Below, one piece after another: positions 37,755-47,005 of a stretch of DNA of 64,000 nucleotides. Each line of letters begins with the position of its first letter. Positions within the stretch are counted from its first letter, which is position 1. The DNA lies in contig QCJC01000002.1 of NCBI GenBank assembly GCA_003216275.1, positions 1 through 64,000 on the forward strand. Reading direction: 5' to 3'. A program made the translations under genes and the position numbers. The DNA is from Prochlorococcus sp. AG-402-P18. Lineage in GTDB: Bacteria; Cyanobacteriota; Cyanobacteriia; PCC-6307; Cyanobiaceae. A model generated the notes under the pieces. That model had not been told where the DNA came from, made no database searches, and saw only the letters and a program-made list of their open reading frames with translations.

Positions 37755-39044
37755 ATGAGCTCTGTAACAGACCAAAAACTAATCGAGAAAATTGCTTCAA
37801 AGTCGAAGAAGTCCAAAAACCCTTCAATTAATCAAAAGACTGCAAGCAATTCCAAAAAAATCAAAAAAACTGCCGCAACATTAAACGTGACTAAAGAAAC
37901 ACCAACACTTCCTCAATCAGAACCAACTGATTTGAAAATTGATTTAGATTTAGAGGCTGATAAATTAATTGCTGAAGCTAACAATGTATCCGAGTCAGAG
38001 ATTGACATAGAAGACAATGAATCTTTGTTGGCCAGTGCTCAAGAAGCCGCCGCCAAAGCGTTAGCGAGCATAAAAATTGGTCCCAAAGGAGTTTATACAG
38101 AGGATTCTATTCGGGTTTACCTCCAAGAAATAGGTCGTATAAGGTTACTCAGACCAGATGAAGAAATTGAATTAGCAAGAAAAATAGCCGATCTCCTTCA
38201 ATTAGAAGAGGAGGCAGCGCAATTTGAAAGTGAGAATGGCCATTTCCCATCGGTTAAGGAATGGGCAGCTCTTGCAGAAATGCCATTAACACGCTTCCGA
38301 AGAAGGTTAATGCTTGGAAGACGCGCCAAAGAAAAAATGGTGCAATCTAACCTCAGATTAGTAGTGTCAATTGCAAAAAAATATATGAATAGGGGATTAT
38401 CTTTTCAAGACTTGATTCAAGAAGGAAGTCTTGGTCTAATTCGTGCTGCAGAAAAATTTGACCACGAGAAAGGATATAAATTCTCTACTTATGCAACATG
38501 GTGGATCAGGCAAGCAATTACCAGAGCTATTGCAGATCAAAGCAGAACAATTCGTTTACCTGTTCACTTGTACGAAACTATTTCACGTATTAAGAAAACT
38601 ACCAAAGTTTTAAGTCAAGAGTTTGGTAGGAAACCTACCGAAGAAGAAATTGCAGAAAGTATGGAGATGACTATTGAGAAACTAAGATTTATTGCCAAAA
38701 GCGCTCAACTACCTATCTCCCTAGAGACACCGATTGGTAAGGAGGAAGACTCTAGACTTGGTGACTTTATTGAAGCAGATATTGAAAATCCTGAACAAGA
38801 TGTTGCGAAAACGCTTTTGAGAGAGGATTTAGAGGGTGTTTTAGCAACATTAAGCCCAAGAGAAAGAGATGTTCTTAGACTTCGTTATGGTCTAGATGAT
38901 GGAAAGATGAAAACACTTGAGGAAATTGGACAAATTTTTGATGTTACAAGAGAAAGGATAAGACAAATAGAGGCCAAGGCTCTTCGCAAGCTTCGTCATC
39001 CAAATAGAAACGGGGTGCTTAAAGAATATATAAAATTGAACTAG
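37755..39044 (+). CDS. rpoD: Principal sigma factor (group 1, RpoD/SigA)
   Basis: Directs RNA polymerase to housekeeping promoters. 429 residues: a Lys- and Ser-rich N-terminus of about 100 residues, region 1.2 ([16 protein letters not shown]), region 2 ([36 protein letters not shown] through [17 protein letters not shown]), region 3, and region 4 with the helix-turn-helix [20 protein letters not shown]. The full region 1.2 to 4 set and the lone long upstream gap indicate the principal sigma rather than one of the smaller group 2 paralogues. Confidence 0.92.
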   Translation: MSSVTDQKLIEKIASKSKKSKNPSINQKTASNSKKIKKTAATLNVTKETPTLPQSEPTDLKIDLDLEADKLIAEANNVSESEIDIEDNESLLASAQEAAAKALASIKIGPKGVYTEDSIRVYLQEIGRIRLLRPDEEIELARKIADLLQLEEEAAQFESENGHFPSVKEWAALAEMPLTRFRRRLMLGRRAKEKMVQSNLRLVVSIAKKYMNRGLSFQDLIQEGSLGLIRAAEKFDHEKGYKFSTYATWWIRQAITRAIADQSRTIRLPVHLYETISRIKKTTKVLSQEFGRKPTEEEIAESMEMTIEKLRFIAKSAQLPISLETPIGKEEDSRLGDFIEADIENPEQDVAKTLLREDLEGVLATLSPRERDVLRLRYGLDDGKMKTLEEIGQIFDVTRERIRQIEAKALRKLRHPNRNGVLKEYIKLN

Positions 39045-39200
39045 AATTTCTCAACTAATAACTTTGCTTTTCAAAGAACTAATTGCTCATAAAATCAGTA
39101 TATTTTTTTCATTTCGCATCAACCTTATTAAATTATTTTCCAAGAATTTAAATTTGGTAAGGTTGACTGTTTAAGGTAAAGATATAGAAAATATTTGCTA

Positions 39201-40148
39201 ATGACATTAGACCAACTGCGCATCGCCTCTCGCCGAAGCCAGCTGGCCATGGTTCAGACGAACTGGGTACGAGATGAACTACAAAAAGCACATCCAGATC
39301 TCGCTATCACTATTGAAGCAATGGCTACGCAAGGCGATAAAATACTTGATGTAGCCTTAGCCAAAATCGGAGATAAAGGTCTTTTCACTAAAGAACTTGA
39401 AGCTCAAATGCTTCTTGGACATGCTGAAATTGCAGTCCACTCTCTTAAAGATTTACCTACAAATCTTCCAGATGGACTAATTCTTGGCTGCATAACAGAA
39501 CGAGAAGACCCCTCTGATGCATTAGTAGTTAATAAGAAAAATCAAGTTTTTCAATTAGAAACTCTTCCGAAAGGTGCGGTAGTTGGAACAAGCTCATTAA
39601 GAAGGCTAGCTCAATTGCGCTACCACTATCCACATCTTGTTTTTAAAGATGTAAGAGGAAATGTTATTACTCGTTTAGAAAAACTCGATTCAGGAGAATA
39701 TGATTGTCTTATTTTGGCTGCTGCTGGGTTACAAAGGCTTGGTTTCGCTAACAGAATACACCAATTAATTCCTACAGATATTTCACTTCATGCTGTAGGT
39801 CAAGGTGCTTTAGGTATTGAATGTGTAAGCGGACAGAAAGAAGTACTAGATATTTTAAAAACACTTGAACATGAATCTACATCAAAAAGATGCTTAGCAG
39901 AAAGATCTTTCCTAAGGGAATTAGAAGGAGGATGTCAAGTTCCAATAGGCGTGCGGACTGTAATTAACAACGACGAGTTGCTTCTTGAAGGTATGGTTGC
40001 AAGCTTGGATGGTAAAAGATTAATTAAAGATAAGATAAAAGGATCCGTAAGCTCGGCAGAAAAAATTGGAATAGATTTAGCTAATGAATTAAAAGGAAGA
40101 GGTGCAGGAGAAATATTAGAAGAAATATTCAAGTCTGCAAGAATATGA
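39201..40148 (+). CDS. hemC: Porphobilinogen deaminase (hydroxymethylbilane synthase)
   Basis: Joins four porphobilinogens to the linear tetrapyrrole that leads to heme, chlorophyll and B12. About 315 residues from the ATG at 39201 (a TTG at 39195 also opens the frame). [30 protein letters not shown], and the dipyrromethane-binding Cys in [11 protein letters not shown] are in place. With hemH at 10 kb and hemL at 50 kb, three tetrapyrrole genes are in this window, though not in one operon. Confidence 0.97.
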   Translation: MTLDQLRIASRRSQLAMVQTNWVRDELQKAHPDLAITIEAMATQGDKILDVALAKIGDKGLFTKELEAQMLLGHAEIAVHSLKDLPTNLPDGLILGCITEREDPSDALVVNKKNQVFQLETLPKGAVVGTSSLRRLAQLRYHYPHLVFKDVRGNVITRLEKLDSGEYDCLILAAAGLQRLGFANRIHQLIPTDISLHAVGQGALGIECVSGQKEVLDILKTLEHESTSKRCLAERSFLRELEGGCQVPIGVRTVINNDELLLEGMVASLDGKRLIKDKIKGSVSSAEKIGIDLANELKGRGAGEILEEIFKSARI

Positions 40149-40161
40149 AATAGGTTCCAAT

Positions 40162-40749
40162 TTAACTAATCAAATTAGGCTCTATTTCAGACAAGTAACG
40201 ATTCTCACAGGATTTTATAATTTGCACTGCTTTTTCAATACCAAAGAAACCATTTACGGTGCAAGTTCCTGGTTTTTTTAGATCTTTATAATGCTCCCAA
40301 TAATAAGTTGTTTCGTTAATCCAATGTTTACCTAATTGTTCAAAGCTTTTTATATGATCCATTCTCTTATCATCAGCAATTACGCCAATAACTTTATCGT
40401 CAACTTCACCTCCATCATCAAAGGTCATTATTCCAATAATTCTTGCCTCAACAATTGAACCTGGGATCAAAGGCTCTGTAACACCAACAATTTCAATATC
40501 TAAAGGATCCCCATCTTCATCCCATGTTCGTGGGAGACATCCATAAGCGAAAGGGTAGGCAAGGGAGGAATATCCGACTCGATCAAGCTTAAGATGACCC
40601 GTCTCAGTGATAAGCTCATATTTATTTATAGTATTTGAATTTAACTCGACAATAGTGTTGACTATAAATTGAGATTCATTGGCAAACGCAGGTAATACAT
40701 GAAGCAGATTAGGCATGATTCTGCTAGGTGCTTGGTCGAGATTAGCCAT
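40162..40749 (-). CDS. Second family I inorganic pyrophosphatase, all catalytic residues present
   Basis: 195 residues with a longer N-terminus than the 24 kb copy. VELNSNTINKYEL and LDRVG carry the Glu, Lys and Arg, AYGCLP has the Tyr, and the metal motif is complete: D79-G-D81-P-L-D84. Later MTFDDGGEVDDK and HYKDLKK also keep the expected residues. By residues it is the better candidate for bulk pyrophosphate hydrolysis, although it is clearly divergent in overall sequence from the other copy. It converges with hemC, 13 bases apart. Confidence 0.88.
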   Translation of the reverse strand: MANLDQAPSRIMPNLLHVLPAFANESQFIVNTIVELNSNTINKYELITETGHLKLDRVGYSSLAYPFAYGCLPRTWDEDGDPLDIEIVGVTEPLIPGSIVEARIIGIMTFDDGGEVDDKVIGVIADDKRMDHIKSFEQLGKHWINETTYYWEHYKDLKKPGTCTVNGFFGIEKAVQIIKSCENRYLSEIEPNLIS

Positions 40750-40876
40750 AGTATTTTTTTTATATACCTATATGGTAAATCAACGCAGTAAATGCAAATG
40801 AAGTTAGAGCTGATAATTTAGAAAAATTTTAAGATGAACAAACTCTTCTATATTTTTATGAAAATAAATTTAGAAA

Positions 40877-42415
40877 TTAGCCTGATATTCTAGAAAGCTT
40901 TTCAACTTTATTATCTAAATATTCAAGAAAATAATTTGGTGATAGTTTTTTCCCAGTTACCTCCTGAACAAGTTCTTCCGAGTCTAAGCTTCTACCATAA
41001 TGATGAACATTTTTGCGAAGCCAATACAAAATTGTGCTTGTTTTATGGGATTCAATAATTTTCTCAATTGATCCTAAATCTTTTTCAAGAGTGTGTGTTA
41101 ATTGAGCACTAATCAAATGACCAAGCAAATAAGAAGGAAAGTAACCAAACATCCCCTCACTCCAATGCACATCCTGCAAGCATCCTTCCGTATCATTTTT
41201 AGGCGAAACGCCAAGAAGATGTAAATACCTTCTATTCCATTCAATTGGTAGATCTTCCACAGGTAGTCCTTTCTCAAGAAGATCAATTTCCAACTCAGTT
41301 CTAATCATTATATGCAAGCCATAACTGAGTTCATCGGCTTCTACTCGATTCAATCCTGGAGTAAATGTATTCAAATTGATCCATAAATCATTTCCAGAGT
41401 GAATTGGAGCACCTGCATTTTCAAAATGATGCCAGAAAGACTTTGCAAATGAAAAGCTTCTAGCAATTCTATTTTCCCAAAACAAAGATTGACTTTCATG
41501 AACTGCCATAGATGTTGCTTGACCTAAAGGCCAGGCAAACCATTGATGACTTTCAGAAGGCAGTCCTTGCTCATAAAGAGAATGTCCCCATTCATGAGCC
41601 GTGGCTAGCAAGCAAGAAAGCGGCTGACCTTTAACTATTCGAGTCGTAATACGATAATCGTCCGGACCTAAAGTTATCGAGAATGGATGTGGGGACTTAC
41701 CTATTACTGTTTTAGCAGGATCCCGAGACCAATCATTTAAAAGTATTTTACAGAGCTTTTCTTGATCAGCAGTTGGTAAATCCCATCTTTGTCTTTTCGT
41801 CTTACAAATATTCGCAGCCCTATGTATTAAATCAGGTAATCTTTTTTTTAAAGGCTCAAATAGTTCGCTTACACGATTAATCGTCAAGTTGGGTTCAAAA
41901 GGTTGCGCAAGTGTCTCCCAGCAACTTCTTTGTTCAGCTAGCTGATTGGATTGTTCTTTTCGTAAAAAAATTAATTTCTTCAGAGATGGAGAGAAACTCT
42001 TATAATCATTATTTTTTTTAGCTTCCTGCCAACACATATAACCTTCAGACTTTGCTGTTGCAAGCTGAACAATCAGTTTAGGATCTAAACTTTTTTGTCT
42101 TTTTAAATCTTGCTCTAGCAACTCAATATTTCGAAATCTGTCCTTTATTAGTTGTGATTCAGAATTGCCTTTTTCCTGTAAATATTTAAGTTCAGATTTT
42201 GCTTCCATTATTAAAGATTCGAACTTTTCACAACTTTGTCTTGCATGTATTTGCTTAGCTAAAAGACTTAATTGCTCTCCTCTCCAAGTAGATCCAGCCA
42301 TAGGCATAGATGTATTTTGATCCCAGTAGAGAGTGCTTTGTATAGATCCCAGTAACTGCGTATCTTTCAGGTAATCACCTAAAAGCTGCCAAGCAGACTT
42401 TGACAAAATATTCAA
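40877..42415 (-). CDS. Carboxypeptidase, M32 (Taq) family
   Basis: Zinc metallocarboxypeptidase that removes C-terminal residues, 512 residues as in the family. The zinc motif is ATAHEWGHSLYEQG (HEWGH), with the downstream Glu in the helix that follows (VHESQSLFWEN). The helical N-terminal half (DQNTSMPMAGSTWRGEQLSLLA) is typical. It is monocistronic. Confidence 0.94.
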   Translation of the reverse strand: MNILSKSAWQLLGDYLKDTQLLGSIQSTLYWDQNTSMPMAGSTWRGEQLSLLAKQIHARQSCEKFESLIMEAKSELKYLQEKGNSESQLIKDRFRNIELLEQDLKRQKSLDPKLIVQLATAKSEGYMCWQEAKKNNDYKSFSPSLKKLIFLRKEQSNQLAEQRSCWETLAQPFEPNLTINRVSELFEPLKKRLPDLIHRAANICKTKRQRWDLPTADQEKLCKILLNDWSRDPAKTVIGKSPHPFSITLGPDDYRITTRIVKGQPLSCLLATAHEWGHSLYEQGLPSESHQWFAWPLGQATSMAVHESQSLFWENRIARSFSFAKSFWHHFENAGAPIHSGNDLWINLNTFTPGLNRVEADELSYGLHIMIRTELEIDLLEKGLPVEDLPIEWNRRYLHLLGVSPKNDTEGCLQDVHWSEGMFGYFPSYLLGHLISAQLTHTLEKDLGSIEKIIESHKTSTILYWLRKNVHHYGRSLDSEELVQEVTGKKLSPNYFLEYLDNKVEKLSRISG

Positions 42416-42560
42416 TTTGATATTTATATAATCTTAATGTCCAATTGATTAAAAAGATCTGTATTTCATCAATTTAAAATAATTCACAAATCAATTAACT
42501 TATAATCTTTTGAAAAGTCTAATTAACAATACTTTAGCCTAATAACCAGGACAAACCTGT

Positions 42561-42575
42561 TAGTATTTAATACTA
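42561..42575. promoter_or_regulatory. 7-1-7 palindrome upstream of the YjbQ gene, possible operator
   Basis: TAGTATT, one base, AATACTA: a perfect palindrome ending 24 bases before the YjbQ start. The 7-1-7 form is shared with Fur-type binding sites, but the sequence is not a known Fur or Zur box. It could be an operator for the YjbQ-pterin dehydratase-CobW-permease run, or chance in AT-rich DNA. Confidence 0.4.
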
Positions 42576-42598
42576 GAAGGTTAAATAGCTTACTAGAA

Positions 42599-43060
42599 AT
42601 GAAACAGATTTTATCAAATTTAAATTTCGAGACGCAAGGTCAAGGATTTATCGACATAACAAATGATATAAATCATTGGATCAAAAGAACAAAGCTTAAG
42701 AAAGGAATACTTCTTATTTTCCTAAAGCACACAAGCTGTAGTTTAATTATAAATGAAAATGCAGATATTAATGTTCTAAAAGATTTATCTAATTACATGA
42801 AAGCAATAGTACCAGAAGAGAAATTCTATTCAATAGATAGAGACGATGAAAGAATTGAATATCTACATTCAGAAGAAGGTTTGGACGATATGCCTGCACA
42901 TATAAGAACTATGCTTACAGCAAACAATTTAAGCTTAAGTGTTGTTGATGGAAAATTAGAGATTGGGCTTTGGCAAGCCATTTATATTTGGGAACATCGA
43001 ACATCAAATAAATCAAGATCATTACAATTACATGCAATCGGTGAGATTGAACTAAATTAA
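42599..43060 (+). CDS. YjbQ family protein (UPF0047)
   Basis: 153 residues, the standard size of this small trimeric fold. The conserved His of LKHTSCSLIINENAD and the HIRTML region with the late EHRTS are typical. Members have been linked to weak thiamine-phosphate synthase activity; the real role is unclear. First gene of a same-strand run through the pterin dehydratase, CobW and ABC permease genes (gaps of about 20-35 bases). Confidence 0.9.
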   Translation: MKQILSNLNFETQGQGFIDITNDINHWIKRTKLKKGILLIFLKHTSCSLIINENADINVLKDLSNYMKAIVPEEKFYSIDRDDERIEYLHSEEGLDDMPAHIRTMLTANNLSLSVVDGKLEIGLWQAIYIWEHRTSNKSRSLQLHAIGEIELN

Positions 43061-43079
43061 AATTAAATTTTAAAATCCC

Positions 43080-43367
43080 ATGATTTCCTTAATAGACAAT
43101 AATCAATTAACTGATTTTAAGGTAAAGAATCCTTCTTGGACTATATATAATAAAGCCATAAAAAAGGTATTTGAATTTAATAACTTCATTGAAGCTTTTA
43201 GTTTTATGACTAAAGTCGCTCTTTTGTCTGAAAAAATTGATCACCATCCAAATTGGCAGAATACATACAATAAAGTTACAATCGAGTTAACAACTCATGA
43301 CATTGGTGGAATAACTACTAATGACATAAAGCTTGCGAAGGCTATTGATCAATTAATCAATACCTGA
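43080..43367 (+). CDS. Pterin-4-alpha-carbinolamine dehydratase
   Basis: 95 residues with the catalytic signature EKIDHHPNW and the following [14 protein letters not shown]. It dehydrates 4a-hydroxytetrahydropterins; in bacteria without a pterin hydroxylase it may salvage folates or have a moonlighting role. Placement before a COG0523 (CobW-like) gene is of interest, because folate enzymes and COG0523 proteins are both tied to zinc in other bacteria. Confidence 0.93.
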   Translation: MISLIDNNQLTDFKVKNPSWTIYNKAIKKVFEFNNFIEAFSFMTKVALLSEKIDHHPNWQNTYNKVTIELTTHDIGGITTNDIKLAKAIDQLINT

Positions 43368-43392
43368 TTTACTATTATTTGATACCACAAAA

Positions 43393-44424
43393 ATGAAAAC
43401 AGTTGAATCAGATCTGCAAGAAGATATAGTTTCTAAAGGATCTATTCCTATTACAATAATTTCAGGGTTCCTAGGCTCCGGGAAAACTACTTTATTAAAT
43501 CATATTCTTACTAATCAGAAAGGAATAAAAACAGCTGTATTAGTAAATGAATTTGGAGAAATTGGAATTGATAATAATTTAATTATCAAAACTGAAGACG
43601 AAATGATAGAGCTAAATAATGGATGTGTTTGTTGTTCTATAAATGGAGAGTTATTAGAAGCAATAGAGAAGTTAATTAATAATAATAAGCAACTCGATTA
43701 TATTATCATTGAGACAACAGGATTAGCAGATCCATTACCAGTCGCCATGACATTACTTGGTAGTGAATTAAGAGATAAAACAAGATTAGACTCAATTATA
43801 ACCTTAATAGATGCTGAAAACTTTAATAATATTATCTTACAAAGTAAAATAGCTAGATCTCAAATAATATATGGCGATATTTTACTTTTAAATAAATGTG
43901 ATTTGGTAAGCAACAAAGATATAGAAGAAACCTTATCTAAAATAAAAGAAATAAAAAATGATGCAAGGATTTTAAAAAGTATTAAAGGTAAGATTCCACT
44001 CAACCTTCTGCTAAGCGTCGGACTATTCGAGACAGATGCAATAAATCAGAATAGTTCCAACCCTAATCACTCTCATGATCACTCTCATGATCACTCTCAT
44101 GATCACTCTCATGATCACTCCAAAAAAGAAAATAAAAAAATTGAAGACTTTCTTTCCATATCTTTTCAAACTAAAAAACCATTCTCTCTTAGGAAATTTC
44201 AATATTTTCTTGACAATCAATTAAAGGATAATGTATTTAGAGCAAAAGGTATTCTCTGGTTCAGTGAAAGTGAGAGAAAACATGTATTTCATCTAGCAGG
44301 TAAAAGAATTTCTATTGAAGATAGTGCATGGGAGGGCGAAAGGAATAATCAACTTGTCTTAATTGGAAAAGAATTAGATCAAGAGAAAATACTCTCTCAA
44401 TTAAATTCTTGTATTGAAAACTAA
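43393..44424 (+). CDS. CobW/COG0523 family GTP-binding metallochaperone
   Basis: 343 residues. P-loop GFLGSGKT at residues 25-32, the family metal motif CVCC (Cys79, Cys81 and Cys82), ETTGLADP, the LNKCDL GTPase site, and the C-terminal domain. A His-rich linker (four HSHD units plus HS, residues 226-243) lies between the two halves. COG0523 members deliver zinc, cobalt or nickel; the His-rich tract fits metal binding but does not tell which metal. Same strand as the genes before and after it. Confidence 0.92.
   Translation: MKTVESDLQEDIVSKGSIPITIISGFLGSGKTTLLNHILTNQKGIKTAVLVNEFGEIGIDNNLIIKTEDEMIELNNGCVCCSINGELLEAIEKLINNNKQLDYIIIETTGLADPLPVAMTLLGSELRDKTRLDSIITLIDAENFNNIILQSKIARSQIIYGDILLLNKCDLVSNKDIEETLSKIKEIKNDARILKSIKGKIPLNLLLSVGLFETDAINQNSSNPNHSHDHSHDHSHDHSHDHSKKENKKIEDFLSISFQTKKPFSLRKFQYFLDNQLKDNVFRAKGILWFSESERKHVFHLAGKRISIEDSAWEGERNNQLVLIGKELDQEKILSQLNSCIEN
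44068..44121 (+). repeat. Four-copy 12-base tandem repeat encoding HSHD
   Basis: The unit CACTCTCATGAT is repeated exactly four times (44068-44115), then a partial unit. It lies in frame in the CobW gene. Identical units suggest recent expansion by slippage, so copy number may vary between cells or strains. Confidence 0.93.
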
Positions 44425-44459
44425 TTATCAAATATCGATTTATAATATTAAACTAATAA

Positions 44460-46031
44460 ATGTTAAATTCACTTCCAAAGAGTAAAAGAAAGATTATATT
44501 CTTTTCTAGTATATTAAAATCGAATAATAGTCGCATCATATTAAAGACTATAGTAGTCTTATTAGTATTTCTCATCTTGTGGCCTTTATTTAGTCTTGTA
44601 GGAGAAGGAATATATGGTATTCAAAAAGGCTCAATTTACCTAACGAAAGACAACCTCAATGAAATAAAAGGAACATTAATATTATTAGTTTTTTCTCTTA
44701 CTCTAGGAGGTTTTTTAGGAGTCGCAAATGGTTGGATTTTAGCAAATTGCAATTTAAAAGGTAGAAAGTTGCTTAGAGTGTGCCAACTAATACCTTTCGC
44801 TACACCCGCCTATTTATTAGCAGCTACTTTCATTGATCTCGGTAGCATTCACTCAATCAGAATTACCGGTATGTTTTGGGGTGTAATAATCATGGCATTT
44901 ACAACTTATCCATATGTATTTCTATTAAGTTCTGAAAGTTTTGGGAAAGGTGGCAGGAAACAAATTGAAGCTTGCAGAACTCTTGGCGTAGGTCCTTGGA
45001 AAAGTTTTTTTAGAATATCTCTACCAATAGCAATACCCTCAATTACTGCTGGATTAGCATTAATGGCAATGGAAATCATAAATGAATTAGGTGCTGTTCA
45101 ACTCTTAAATATCCCAAGTATCTCAGCTGGAATAATTGAAACATGGGTAGAGGAAGGTGAACCTTCTGGTGCAATTGCACTTGCTTTATTTGCTCTAATT
45201 TTAGTTTTTTTATTAGTTCTAATTGAACGGAAATCTAGAGAAAAGAATAAGCGATGGAGTGATGGAATCAATGGGGGAGATTCACCAAAATGGGAATTAA
45301 AGGGTACAAATCTATTCCTTGCGCAAATTATAACTATTACACCTCCAGCCTTTACCTTAGGAATTCCTATTATATGGACACTAATCAATATTGATCAAAT
45401 CAATCAAGGTTTTAATTCTGACTTAATTGGTCTTACTGTTAAAAGCTTTAGTTTAGCTCTAATTGTTGCCTTAATAACGATATGTATATCATTAATTTTA
45501 TCAGTTTCAAAAAGATGGCAAAATCATCAATGGCTAAATATTCTAACCTTTTTATCTGGCATTGGTTATGCAATTCCTGGATCAGTTTTAGCACTTGCGC
45601 TTATTTCATTTAAAGGAAATGTATGGCAAATTAACATTCTTAGCTTGCTCATTTGGGGCTATAGTATCCGATTCCTAGCTGTTTCAAAAGGTGGACTTGA
45701 TGCTGGATTCGAGAGAATCTCACCAAATATTGATAATGCGGCTATAAACCTTGGCAAGAGCTGGCCAGAAGTACTTTTCAAAATACATCTACCACTTCTT
45801 AGAGGTCCTATGGTTGTTGGAGCTCTTCTTGTTTTTGTTGATACTATTAAAGAGTTACCATTAACATTTATATTAAGACCCTTTGATTTTGATACACTTT
45901 CTGTTCGAATATTCCAATACGCAGGAGATGAAAGAATAGCAGAATCTATACTACCCTCATTGATAATAATCTTCTTAGGTCTAATAGCCTCCCTGGCCTT
46001 AATACCAAGCTTAAATAATAGAGATAAATAA
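44460..46031 (+). CDS. ABC transporter permease of the iron(III)/thiamine FbpB-ThiP type
   Basis: 523 residues, about twelve membrane helices in two repeated halves. Each half has an EAA-type loop for contact with the ATPase: EACRTLGVGPWKSFFRISLP and NAAINLGKSWPEVLFKIHLP. The closest family includes FutB-like iron permeases and ThiP. No binding protein or ATPase gene lies beside it, so the partners must be elsewhere. The preceding CobW gene points to a metal substrate, but that is inference. Confidence 0.88.
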   Translation: MLNSLPKSKRKIIFFSSILKSNNSRIILKTIVVLLVFLILWPLFSLVGEGIYGIQKGSIYLTKDNLNEIKGTLILLVFSLTLGGFLGVANGWILANCNLKGRKLLRVCQLIPFATPAYLLAATFIDLGSIHSIRITGMFWGVIIMAFTTYPYVFLLSSESFGKGGRKQIEACRTLGVGPWKSFFRISLPIAIPSITAGLALMAMEIINELGAVQLLNIPSISAGIIETWVEEGEPSGAIALALFALILVFLLVLIERKSREKNKRWSDGINGGDSPKWELKGTNLFLAQIITITPPAFTLGIPIIWTLINIDQINQGFNSDLIGLTVKSFSLALIVALITICISLILSVSKRWQNHQWLNILTFLSGIGYAIPGSVLALALISFKGNVWQINILSLLIWGYSIRFLAVSKGGLDAGFERISPNIDNAAINLGKSWPEVLFKIHLPLLRGPMVVGALLVFVDTIKELPLTFILRPFDFDTLSVRIFQYAGDERIAESILPSLIIIFLGLIASLALIPSLNNRDK

Positions 46032-46039
46032 CAAGAAAC

Positions 46040-47005
46040 TTAATTTTTCAACAATCTTTTAACTGGGTAAATCAAAGCTGCAAATATATCAGAGAATGTA
46101 GAAACAATTCTATAGCAAAGTAATGAAGCCAGGAGAGCGGCTTCAGGTAACGTTGAACCCAGAGCAAATAAAATCACAGATTCAAAGACGCCCAATCCTC
46201 CAGGTGCTGCTGGTACAATAAGGCCAATTATCCATGCCAAAGAAAAAGAAGAGATTAATTCCCCTAGAGGAATTAATGATCCAATAGAAAATGCTTTCAA
46301 ACAACATAAAAAACCAAAAAAGCGAAACAAAATAAATATCATCTCTACAAATAGTGATTTATAAGGGTAAAATATATTTGTAGAAATATTGTGGTTATTT
46401 TGATATAGATTTTTATCATTGACTTTATCATCGTTAGGAAAAATATTTGACTTCATAATCTTCAATTTTTTAACTATAAATCCTCTGAATCCAGTTAATA
46501 AAACCAAAGTTGATGACCAGCAAAGAATGAAAATAAATATATCAAAGCTTCCAAAAGGTATAAAAATTAAACCTGCAACCAGCATTAGTAATGGTTCTAA
46601 CAAAATTGACTCTATTGATTTTTCAGTTGACAGATCGGCTCGCAAAAACTTATACCTTGAGACAAAATGCCATATTCCTCCTGGCAAATATTTATATATG
46701 TTAGTCTTCAGAAATATTTGAATGATGTTCAGATATTTACTGTTACAACCAATACTATTTATTAATAATTTCCAGGCATAAGCATTAATAAGTATACTTA
46801 AAAAACTAAAAAGAATACCCACTGAAAGCCATAATATCTCCTTCCAAGAAATTATCTGATTAGCTAAATCCTCAAAATTTGTGTATACCGAACTTCCAAT
46901 AAATACTAAACAAGTTAATGTTATAAAAAGTTTGATATTAAATTTAGATATAATCCAATAAATAAAAGGTAATTTTTTACTTTGAAAGCTTTTTAAATTA
47001 AACAT
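46040..47005 (-). CDS. UPF0104 (lysylphosphatidylglycerol synthase-like) membrane protein
   Basis: About 321 residues with 7-8 membrane helices. LKTNIYKYLPGGIWHFVSRY is the family signature and the late PAAPGGLGVFESVI follows the usual pattern. Relatives are flippase or synthase domains (MprF, AglD-like); function is unknown here. The ATG at 47005 overlaps the LarC stop as TAATG, so the two genes are coupled; a TTG at 47017 is less likely. Confidence 0.82.
   Translation of the reverse strand: MFNLKSFQSKKLPFIYWIISKFNIKLFITLTCLVFIGSSVYTNFEDLANQIISWKEILWLSVGILFSFLSILINAYAWKLLINSIGCNSKYLNIIQIFLKTNIYKYLPGGIWHFVSRYKFLRADLSTEKSIESILLEPLLMLVAGLIFIPFGSFDIFIFILCWSSTLVLLTGFRGFIVKKLKIMKSNIFPNDDKVNDKNLYQNNHNISTNIFYPYKSLFVEMIFILFRFFGFLCCLKAFSIGSLIPLGELISSFSLAWIIGLIVPAAPGGLGVFESVILFALGSTLPEAALLASLLCYRIVSTFSDIFAALIYPVKRLLKN

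Noticed and set aside
44023-44220. Minus-strand ORF over the His repeats
   Set aside because: Its MRVI repeats are the complement of the 12-base units that encode HSHD.
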